Part shown: positions 49,058-55,261 of the stretch, piece after piece
How the letters are laid out: every line of letters begins with the position of its first letter
How positions within the stretch are numbered: position 1 is the first letter of the stretch
Source of the DNA: Acidimicrobiaceae bacterium
Lineage (GTDB): Bacteria > Actinomycetota > Acidimicrobiia > Acidimicrobiales > RAAP-2
Length of the DNA stretch: 55,261 nt
Direction of reading: 5' to 3'
Assembly: GCA_003151235.1 (NCBI GenBank)
Contig: PLWZ01000065.1
Location: 1 to 55,261, forward strand
Program-made: the position numbers and the translations under genes
Notes under the pieces: model-generated
What the model saw: only the letters and a program-made list of their open reading frames with translations
Database searches by the model: none
What the model was told of the DNA's origin: nothing

Positions 49058-49990
49058 CTATGAACCGAGGGCGGGGAGTCCCTCCCGGGCGGTCTCCGGC
49101 TCGGCGCCGCTGGTGTCGCCGTCCGTTTCCGTGACCGGCTGGCGACCACCACCGGTCCCGAGGAACGAGCCGAGGAGCACGAGCGGGACCCCCAGCGCGA
49201 ACCCGACGGTGAAGTGCTCGTGGAGGATCGCGACGCCGAGCACGACCGCGATCGCGGGGTTGATGTAGGTGACCACCGTCGCTCTCGCGGGTCCGACCTC
49301 GCCGATGAGGGCGAAGAAGATGAGGAACGCCGCCGCCGTGCAGACGACGACCAGGATGATCACCGAGGTGATCTCCTCGGGCGACAGTCGCTTCGGCAGA
49401 TGCGTGAGTGCCACCGGCGAGTACACCAACGACGCCAGCACGAACGAGGCCCCGACCACCCCGATCGCCGGGATCTGGGAGAGATACCTCGATACGACGA
49501 AGGGGCTGATCGCATAGCCGATCGCGACGATCCCGACCTCGCCCACGGCGATGAGGTCGGATCCATGGACGTCCACGCCCACCAGCACCGCGACCCCGGC
49601 GAACCCAAGGACGAGGCCGGCCAGGCGCTTCCAACCGAGCCGACTGTCGTGTCTCGTGATCCAGGCCCAGATGACGGCGATGAGCGGCACCGTCGCGATC
49701 AGAAGCCCGGCCAGCGAGCTCGGGATGCGCTGCTCGCTCCGGAAGAGCAGCAGCCACGGGATGCACACCTCGCCGACCGAGTACACGACGACGGCTCGCC
49801 AGTGCTTGCGAAGGCCGATGAGCGTGTCCTTCTTCAACGCGAACGGAAGGAAGGCCAGCGCCGCCGGTGCCGTCCGGAAGAAGACCAGCGTCGGCGGAGC
49901 GATGTCTCGGACCGAGATCCGGATCAAGAGATACGGGATTCCCCAGATGACGCTGAGCATTGCGAAAAGCACCCAGCCGCGACGCGACAT
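49058..49990 (-). CDS. EamA/DMT-family transporter
   Basis: A 310-residue protein with ten predicted helices in two EamA repeats: LFAMLSVIWGIPYLLIRISV at the start of the first and FALIGEVGPARATVVTYINP in the second, with VVLGVAILHEHFTVGFALG after it. The family exports amino acids or metabolites. The ATG at 49990 (MSRRGWVLF) is used. A hydrophilic Gly/Thr/Glu tail ends the protein. Confidence 0.88.
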   Translation of the reverse strand: MSRRGWVLFAMLSVIWGIPYLLIRISVRDIAPPTLVFFRTAPAALAFLPFALKKDTLIGLRKHWRAVVVYSVGEVCIPWLLLFRSEQRIPSSLAGLLIATVPLIAVIWAWITRHDSRLGWKRLAGLVLGFAGVAVLVGVDVHGSDLIAVGEVGIVAIGYAISPFVVSRYLSQIPAIGVVGASFVLASLVYSPVALTHLPKRLSPEEITSVIILVVVCTAAAFLIFFALIGEVGPARATVVTYINPAIAVVLGVAILHEHFTVGFALGVPLVLLGSFLGTGGGRQPVTETDGDTSGAEPETAREGLPALGS

Positions 49991-50233
49991 CCAAGAGAGG
50001 CTAGGGCCTGAGTGGGTTCGCCCGACCGGCTGATCGGGCCCCGGTGAACCCCCCAACCCCGAAGCCGATCGGGCGACCTTCGACGGCCGCAGACCCCAAC
50101 GATCGTTCGGGAGCCGATCGGGGCAAAGTTGAGGGCGCCGGGATATATTCCGGAAGTCCGTGGCCGTGAGGCTCGGGCGGGGGGTTACCTGGCGCCAATG
50201 CAGGCGTCAGTACCAACGCGTGGGGGGAAGAGC

Positions 50234-51961
50234 ATGACCGCAGTTCAGGAAGCGCCGTCATCGGCACCGCCGATTGACGAGGGCTTGAAACGGGACGTCG
50301 GACTATTGGGGCTCATGTGGGCCTCCGAGGGTTCCATCATCGGGTCAGGGTGGCTCTTCGGAGCGTTGGCGGCACTGATCGCGGCCGGGCCGTCCGCTCT
50401 GCTCGGTTGGGTCCTCGCCTCGATCATCGTCATCGTCCTCGCGTTGGTGCATGCGGAACTCGGTGGGCTCTACCCGGTCACGGGTGGTACCAGCCGGTAC
50501 CCGCACTACGCCTTCGGCAGCCTGGCCGGCGCGACCTTCGGTTGGTTCGCCTACATCCAGGCGGCCACGGTCGCCCCGATCGAGGTGCTGGCGACGATCC
50601 AGTACTTCTCGATCATCTCGTGGGCCCACAGCTGGTACAAGCCACCGATTCCCGGGGCGCTGCTCGGCACCTTGAGTTGGCAGGGCATCTTGGCCGCCGT
50701 CGTGTTGATGGTGTTCTTCGTGATCGTCAACCTGGTCGGGATCCGCTGGCTGGCCAACCTGAACACCGGGATCACGACCTGGAAGGTGATCGTCCCGGCC
50801 CTTGTCGTCGTCGTGCTGCTCTTCACCCACTTCCACGCCGGCAACTTCACTGCCGGCGGCGGGTTCTGGGCTCCGGGCGGCACCAACCACGCTGCCCAGG
50901 CGATCTTCAGGGCACTGCCGGGAGCAGGGATCGTCTTCGCCTTGCTTGGCTTTGAACAAGCCATACAGCTCGGTGGTGAAAGCGCCAATCCCCAGCGCGA
51001 CCTCCCGCGTGCGGTGATCGGCTCGATCATCATCGGCGCCGTCCTCTACATCCTCCTGCAGCTGGTCTTCATCGGCGGCCTGAACCCGGCGACGATCGCG
51101 CACTACCACACCTGGGCTCACCTGGGTGATGACACGCTGCTCGGTGCGGGTCCCTTCTACACATTGCTGAAGGTGGCGGGCCTGGCCTGGCTGGCCTGGA
51201 TCATCCGGATCGACGCCGTCGTGTCACCGGGAGGGACGGGGCTCATCTACCTGACCTCGGCATCGCGCCTCAGCTTCGGCATGTCCAAGAACGGCCTCCT
51301 CCCGGTGCAGCTCGAGAAGGTGAACCAGAAAACCAAGATCCCGGTCATCGGCGTCATCGTCTCCGCGATCGTCGGCCTGCTCTTCTTGCTGCCGTTCCCG
51401 AGCTGGGCGTCCCTGGTCAACATCGTCACCGGCGCCTCGGTGCTCATGTACGCCGGTGCGCCGCTGGCCCTCGGCGCCCTGCGCAAGAGCAAGCCCAACC
51501 AGCCCCGCACCTACAAGCTCCCCGGATTCAAGGTCGTCGCGCCGATTGCGTTCATCCTGGCCAACTTCATCGTGTACTGGTCGGGCTGGAACACCGTGTC
51601 GTTGCTGATGGCGGTGCTCTTGGTCGGCTACCTCATCATGGCGGGGTCGTCGGCACTGCACCTGAACGAGAAAATGCCGAAGATGGACTGGGGCGCCAGC
51701 GTCTGGATCTTCCCCTACCTCGTCGGCATGACACTGATCTCGTACTTCGGCAACTTCGGGACGGGCGGCATCTTCGGACTCGCCGCGACCTCGAAGGATC
51801 TCATCGGTGCGCAGGGCGACCTGCCGTTCTGGTGGGACATGTTTGTGCTGGCCGTGTTCAGCGTCGGGATCTACCTCCTTGCGGTCAGCACCTCGCTGCC
51901 GGAGGCCAAGGTCGACGAGTACGTGAGCGGCACCTTCGTCGCACCGGTGCTCGCCCACTGA
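50234..51961 (+). CDS. APC-superfamily amino-acid permease
   Basis: A 575-residue transporter with 12-14 helices. GLMWASEGSIIGSGWLFGAL is the helix-1 motif with the unwound GSIIGSGW, AELGGLYPVTGGTSRYPHYA is helix 2, and GFEQAIQLGGESANPQRDLP the helix-6 region that binds substrate. It imports or exchanges amino acids or amines; the usual length is 450-500, so the C-terminal part is extended. GGGGGGAA before the ATG at 50234 gives the start. A hairpin terminator follows. Confidence 0.9.
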   Translation: MTAVQEAPSSAPPIDEGLKRDVGLLGLMWASEGSIIGSGWLFGALAALIAAGPSALLGWVLASIIVIVLALVHAELGGLYPVTGGTSRYPHYAFGSLAGATFGWFAYIQAATVAPIEVLATIQYFSIISWAHSWYKPPIPGALLGTLSWQGILAAVVLMVFFVIVNLVGIRWLANLNTGITTWKVIVPALVVVVLLFTHFHAGNFTAGGGFWAPGGTNHAAQAIFRALPGAGIVFALLGFEQAIQLGGESANPQRDLPRAVIGSIIIGAVLYILLQLVFIGGLNPATIAHYHTWAHLGDDTLLGAGPFYTLLKVAGLAWLAWIIRIDAVVSPGGTGLIYLTSASRLSFGMSKNGLLPVQLEKVNQKTKIPVIGVIVSAIVGLLFLLPFPSWASLVNIVTGASVLMYAGAPLALGALRKSKPNQPRTYKLPGFKVVAPIAFILANFIVYWSGWNTVSLLMAVLLVGYLIMAGSSALHLNEKMPKMDWGASVWIFPYLVGMTLISYFGNFGTGGIFGLAATSKDLIGAQGDLPFWWDMFVLAVFSVGIYLLAVSTSLPEAKVDEYVSGTFVAPVLAH

Positions 51962-51987
51962 ACGAACCAAGCCAGAGGCTGTAAACC

Positions 51988-52021
51988 GGAGAAGCGCCGC
52001 CCAGGGGGGTGGCGCTTCTCC
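51988..52021 (+). terminator. Terminator-like hairpin after the APC permease gene
   Basis: A perfect 11-bp stem, GGAGAAGCGCC (51988-51998) and GGCGCTTCTCC (52011-52021), with a 12-base loop. There is no T-run, as is common for actinobacterial terminators. It sits 26 bases after the permease stop. Confidence 0.75.
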
Positions 52022-52125
52022 GCGCCTAGGGGCTGGGTCATGGAGGGAGCTGGGCCTGGCCGATGCTTCTCGGACCGCCCCGGGTAGCGTCGCTCGAGGG
52101 TTGGAAAGCGTCGCCCGGAGGGACG

Positions 52126-52640
52126 ATGAGACGGCGGTACATCGTTGTGGCGGTCGCGCTCGTCACGGTTGGGGTGGGCGCATTTGTTGGTGGACGGGCC
52201 AGCGTCACAAGCTCGGTCATCCCATTCAGCCGCTGACCTCGGCGTTGCCTCGGGTCATCAACTGCGCCGGTGCGACCGGGCCGTCATTCGAACCGACGAC
52301 CTTCTTCGTCGACTGCGGCGACGGGAACGACTTCGTGTCGAGCATCACCTGGTACTCGTGGAGCACGACCTCGGCCCAAGGTCACCGGACCCGGGAGACG
52401 AACAGGTGCAGGCCCGATTGTGCGGCCGGGACCTTCACCAGCTCCCCGGCGGACATCTCCTTGACGATGCCCGTCGACACACCGACCGGCCCGCTCTTCT
52501 CGGTCGCCGTGATCGGATCAACCGCCATGCGGCTGCCGAGGGCTGTGGCCGACGCTTCGGGGGTTCCTTCGGGGCTGCACCTGCCACCGCCGTCGAAGTC
52601 CGGCGCCCCCTCGGGCGTGCGGGCACCGTCGAACAGCTGA
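52126..52640 (+). pseudogene. Secreted hypothetical protein with a frameshift after its signal peptide
   Basis: The ATG at 52126 opens a signal peptide (MRRRYIVVAVALVTVGVGAF) that meets a TGA at about 52234. The next frame continues with SALPRVINCAGATGPSFEPT, TFFVDCGDGNDFVSSITWYS and CRPDCAAGTFTSSPA, a Cys-rich extracellular-type sequence that has no signal peptide of its own. A one-base shift between about 52195 and 52235 joins the two. The C-terminal third may be shifted again, so the end is uncertain. Confidence 0.6.
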
Positions 52641-52765
52641 GCACCGCGGGCCCCGCGGGCGCCCGGCAGTGCACCCGTCTGTGGCTCCCAGCGGGCGCGA
52701 ACGATCGACCTACCGAGCGAATGCGACCTTCAGTGCCGAGGTGCCGAAGCGGCCCTCGATCGGCC

Positions 52766-53266
52766 CTACGTCGTCGGGGCGACCGTCCCGCACTTGGAGC
52801 CGTAGTAGCTCGCCAGGATCTTGCTGGCCGCAGTCAGCTTCGGGTTCGTTCCAAGGGAGGTGAAGGTTCCCTCGAGTTGGGCCAGACTCGTCGACGCCGC
52901 AATTTGCGACTTCAACCCGGCGAAGACGCCTGCGAGGGTGTTGAACGCCGCCTTCACGTTGGCGGGCGCCGAACCCAACAGCGACTTCTCGGCGTTGACC
53001 GCCGAACCCAGTTGGCCGAACGAGGTGAGCACGGCCGCCTTGATGGCGGCGAAGTTCCCGGAGGCGAAGGCCTTCTCCAAGGTGGTCGAGAGCTTGCTCG
53101 ATTGGGTCTGCTCACCGCTCAGCGCCTTGCAGGTGCCGACGCTTGAGACCTTTGCTGGCTTGTGCTTGGTCGTCGCGTGGGCGGATGTCGTCATCACGGG
53201 GGCCAAGGACAGGGCCAGCCCGACCACGACCACCCCTACCGACGATCTCGCTCGGCGCCAGCTCAT
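52766..53266 (-). CDS. Secreted helical protein of unknown function
   Basis: A 166-residue protein with a clear signal peptide (SSVGVVVVGLALSLAPVMTT, then SAHA). The mature part is predicted mostly helical, with repeated Ala/Lys/Ser segments (LEKAFASGNFAAIKAAVLTS, ANVKAAFNTLAGVFAGLKSQ) and two cysteines (GTCKALS, SKCGTV) that could form a disulphide. GGAGGT eight bases before the ATG at 53266 sets the start. Small actinobacterial secreted proteins of this kind have no assigned role. Confidence 0.78.
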   Translation of the reverse strand: MSWRRARSSVGVVVVGLALSLAPVMTTSAHATTKHKPAKVSSVGTCKALSGEQTQSSKLSTTLEKAFASGNFAAIKAAVLTSFGQLGSAVNAEKSLLGSAPANVKAAFNTLAGVFAGLKSQIAASTSLAQLEGTFTSLGTNPKLTAASKILASYYGSKCGTVAPTT

Positions 53267-53354
53267 ATTGCACACCTCCGTAGGGCCCGAATCGGCCGCC
53301 GGGCGAGCATAAGGCAAACCCCGGGTGGGGTCGCGGAGCGGTCGGGGTCCGGGC

Positions 53355-54620
53355 CTACCTCAGGAACTGGCCGAGATAGAAGCGGGTGCCCTGGTCGTCA
53401 GTGCAGGTTGCCGTGACGCCGTATGGGTGGTGCTCGGGTTCGTCGCAGGTCCCGCCGGCGTCCCGGAGGGCTCGGACCGCCGCATCGATGTCGTCGACCC
53501 GGTACATGGGCACCGTCGTGGCCACCTCGTGGCCGCCCGAGATACCCATCATCGGGGCGACGCCATCCACCCCCCACCCGTCGTCCACCCGGCCCGGGCT
53601 GAACGTCCACCCCAGCACGGACCCGTAGAACGCCTTCGTCCGGGCCGAGTCGGCCACCTCCATGGTCACGTAGGCGAGATCGCCGGGGAGGATGCCGTTG
53701 CTCGCGGTCGGCTCACCGGTGGCCACACCGCCGGGCGGCTCGAACACCGCGAACGCGACCCCCTGGTCGTCGGTGCACTCCGAGGTCCGGCCGTACGGCT
53801 CGAGATGCGGCTCCGCAGCGGTGCCACCGGCGTCCCGGACCCGGGTCGCCGCCGCGTCGACATCGTCGACGGCGAAGCAACAGAACAGGGTGTTGTGCTC
53901 CTCGCCGCCCCACACGCCGTGGTGCAGGCTCAGGCCCTCGACCTGGCGACCCTGCGGACCGCTGGCCGGGCCGTAGCGCCACCCGAGGAGGGCCGAGAAG
54001 AACGCCGCGGCGCGGTCGACGTCGGGGACCCAGAGCGAGACGTACCCGACGTCGCCGTGCCGGGGCCCCTTGGCAGGCTCCGGTCCCGACACCAACCACC
54101 GGTGGCCGAACGGGTCCCGAACGACACCGTTGCGCCCGTAGAGGTAATCGGCCGCCGGCCGCTCGAGGTCGGCGCCGCCCGAAACGGCGCGCTCGATGGT
54201 CCCGTCGACGTCGGTCACGGACAGGTGGATCGTCACCGACGCGCCGCGACCCGGGTCCGGCGGCTCGACGCTCGACCCGGGCCTTCCCTCGGCGAGCATC
54301 AACCGGGCCCCACCGAAGTCGAGCTCGGCGTGACCGATTGTCCCGTCGGGCATCACGATCGGGCTGCCGACCAATCGTGCCCCGAGCGCCTCGGCATACC
54401 ACTCGAGTGCCGCCTCGGCGCCGGCGACGGCGAGGTAGGGGGAGATGGTGGCGGTGGTCTCCGGCCCGCTCACGCGGTCGTGGAGCTCGACATCGGGCAT
54501 GGTCGTTCCTTTCGGGTCATCGAGGGCGCTGGCGATTCGGTTGCGCAGCCGGGCGGCGAAGATCGGGTCGGGGTCGACCGGGACGAGCGGCTGCTTCATC
54601 TGTTCGAACGGATCAGGCAT
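53355..54620 (-). CDS. ECF-associated protein: short N-terminal segment fused to three VOC domains
   Basis: A 421-residue protein. It starts with DPFEQMKQPLVPVDPDPIF then AARLRNRIASAL, a short conserved leader seen on proteins encoded beside ECF sigma factors in actinobacteria. Three VOC/glyoxalase modules follow: from about residue 60 (ATISPYLAVAGAEAALEWYA), 180 (VGYVSLWVPDVDRAAAFFSA) and 310 (LAYVTMEVADSARTKAFYGS). The ATG at 54620 overlaps the sigma factor stop by 8 bases, so the two are coupled. The leader may contact the sigma factor; that is inference. Confidence 0.83.
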   Translation of the reverse strand: MPDPFEQMKQPLVPVDPDPIFAARLRNRIASALDDPKGTTMPDVELHDRVSGPETTATISPYLAVAGAEAALEWYAEALGARLVGSPIVMPDGTIGHAELDFGGARLMLAEGRPGSSVEPPDPGRGASVTIHLSVTDVDGTIERAVSGGADLERPAADYLYGRNGVVRDPFGHRWLVSGPEPAKGPRHGDVGYVSLWVPDVDRAAAFFSALLGWRYGPASGPQGRQVEGLSLHHGVWGGEEHNTLFCCFAVDDVDAAATRVRDAGGTAAEPHLEPYGRTSECTDDQGVAFAVFEPPGGVATGEPTASNGILPGDLAYVTMEVADSARTKAFYGSVLGWTFSPGRVDDGWGVDGVAPMMGISGGHEVATTVPMYRVDDIDAAVRALRDAGGTCDEPEHHPYGVTATCTDDQGTRFYLGQFLR

Positions 54621-55140
54621 CGCGCTCCTCCACAGCCAGGTAGGCACGGCGGAACGCACTGCGGGCCCGGACCAGCAGCGTCTCGGTGGCGTGCACGGTC
54701 CGATGGAGCAGCACCGCGACCTCCCGCACCGGGAGGTCGTCGAGGTAGCGGAGGGTGAGCGCGGCCCGATGCTGGACCGCCAGCTCGTCGAGGACGTGGC
54801 GGACCCGCACCGCATCGAGCTCTTCGTCCCAGTGGTCGGCCTGCTCGGTGCTCTCGCCGGCGAGGACGCTCAGGCGCCGTTCGTCCCTGGCTTGGCGCCG
54901 CCAGTGGTCGGCGAGCTTGTGCCTGGCCACGCCGATGACCCACGGCATCGAGATCGGGGGCGGGTCGTCGCGACGGGCGGCGTCGACGGCCGCCAGGAAG
55001 GTCTCGGCGGTCAGCTCCTCGGCCAGGGTGGCGGGTCCGCACCGCTTGGCCAGGTAGCCGTAGACCTGTGGGAGGGCGTCGTCGTAGAAGTCCAGGAACG
55101 CCGCCGCTTGGTCGCCGGCCGCCGCCGACCTCATGCCCAT
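54613..55140 (-). CDS. ECF-type sigma-70 family RNA polymerase sigma factor
   Basis: A 175-residue sigma factor with region 2 (FYDDALPQVYGYLAKRCGPA, AEELTAETFLAAV) and region 4 (LDELAVQHRAALTLRYLDDL then VREVAVLLHRTVHATETLLV as HTH). Region 1 and the region-3 extension are absent, as in ECF factors. There is no zinc anti-sigma gene; the downstream VOC fusion is the likely partner. The ATG at 55140 is followed by another at 55134. Confidence 0.9.
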   Translation of the reverse strand: MGMRSAAAGDQAAAFLDFYDDALPQVYGYLAKRCGPATLAEELTAETFLAAVDAARRDDPPPISMPWVIGVARHKLADHWRRQARDERRLSVLAGESTEQADHWDEELDAVRVRHVLDELAVQHRAALTLRYLDDLPVREVAVLLHRTVHATETLLVRARSAFRRAYLAVEERDA

Positions 55141-55222
55141 ATCACTATCGTCGCTCGGCGGACGCGAACTCCGACATCAGAAACCCGGATTTCGGAAGCC
55201 AGGCGATGCGACACGTAGCGTT

Positions 55223-55261
55223 GGGTAGCGGGTCGGTTGACCCTACGCAGCGATGAGCTGC
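55223..55261 (-). mobile_element. Right end and last codons of a second IS200/IS605-type tnpB element
   Basis: Read on the minus strand, the window edge begins with the final tnpB codons (QLIAA) and the stop TAG (55243-55245), then GGGTC-AACC-GACCC and CGCTACCC, ending at 55223. It equals copy 1 at 19806-19845 except for the hairpin loop. The rest of this copy is outside the window to the right. Confidence 0.78.

Noticed and set aside
52145-53146. Long rightward frame over the secreted protein and the gene on the other strand
   Set aside because: Arg-rich shadow frame that runs antisense through the leftward secreted protein gene, which has a signal peptide and a ribosome binding site.
19323-55261. 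A 35-kb composite transposon bounded by the two IS right ends
   Set aside because: IS200/IS605-type elements move singly as single-stranded DNA, copy 1 is a remnant, and the two copies are inverted, so there is no basis for joint movement.

Overview
The window looks like chromosomal DNA of a high-GC actinobacterium. An Acidimicrobiia-type lineage is my best guess. The basis is GC-rich codon use, many GTG starts, an Erm(37)-like methyltransferase, ABC permeases fused to one another, DUF2510 and ECF-sigma/VOC pairs, and fatty-acid or steroid-type catabolic genes. All function calls come from reading motifs; no database search was possible.

Layout. 1-3.4 kb: a small Cys/His protein, a trypsin-like protease, a 3' tRNA-Cys remnant, a quinone oxidoreductase and a HicAB toxin-antitoxin pair lying between short direct repeats. 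3.7-15.9 kb: a secreted protein, GH1 and GH3 glycosidases, an MFS-ABC fusion, a LivH-LivM-LivG fusion and a Gfo/Idh/MocA dehydrogenase, which together read as a glycoside uptake and processing locus; a frameshifted acetyltransferase follows. 15.9-19.3 kb: small enzymes (GNAT, SnoaL-like, methyltransferase, HIT, flavin reductase). 19.3-19.85 kb: the decayed 3' half of an IS200/IS605-type tnpB with its right end. A second right end of the same element enters from the right edge of the window in the opposite orientation. 19.9-26.7 kb: an acyl-CoA catabolic operon (thiolase, DUF35, acyl-CoA dehydrogenase, SDR, LLM oxidoreductase) facing a divergent TetR gene across a near-perfect 38-bp palindrome. 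26.8-29.9 kb: Erm-like methyltransferase, DEDDh exonuclease with a clamp-binding-like motif, and a 14-helix-type MFS exporter.

29.98-40.5 kb: an intact tRNA-Val(GAC) followed by three 3' tRNA-Val remnants on the same strand, the first two preceded by a shared ~184-bp repeat. This reads as a stack of integrated segments that have lost their integrases. The cargo is a fucosyltransferase-like protein, a membrane sensor without an output domain, a secreted DUF5666/PepSY-like protein, and an unusual set of a two-gene split PEP-synthase-like dikinase, a cyclic-nucleotide-binding protein and a lone cytochrome b. The dikinase set is the strongest candidate for an undescribed system.

40.6-55.26 kb: ordinary accessory genes (acetyltransferases, VOC proteins, TauD-like oxygenase, EamA and APC transporters, membrane proteins, ECF sigma factor with a VOC partner). 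Five genes in the window (15.2, 41.4, 41.9, 45.3 and 52.1 kb) appear interrupted by single-base frameshifts, at least two of them in four-base homopolymers. That could mean either residual sequencing errors or real decay.
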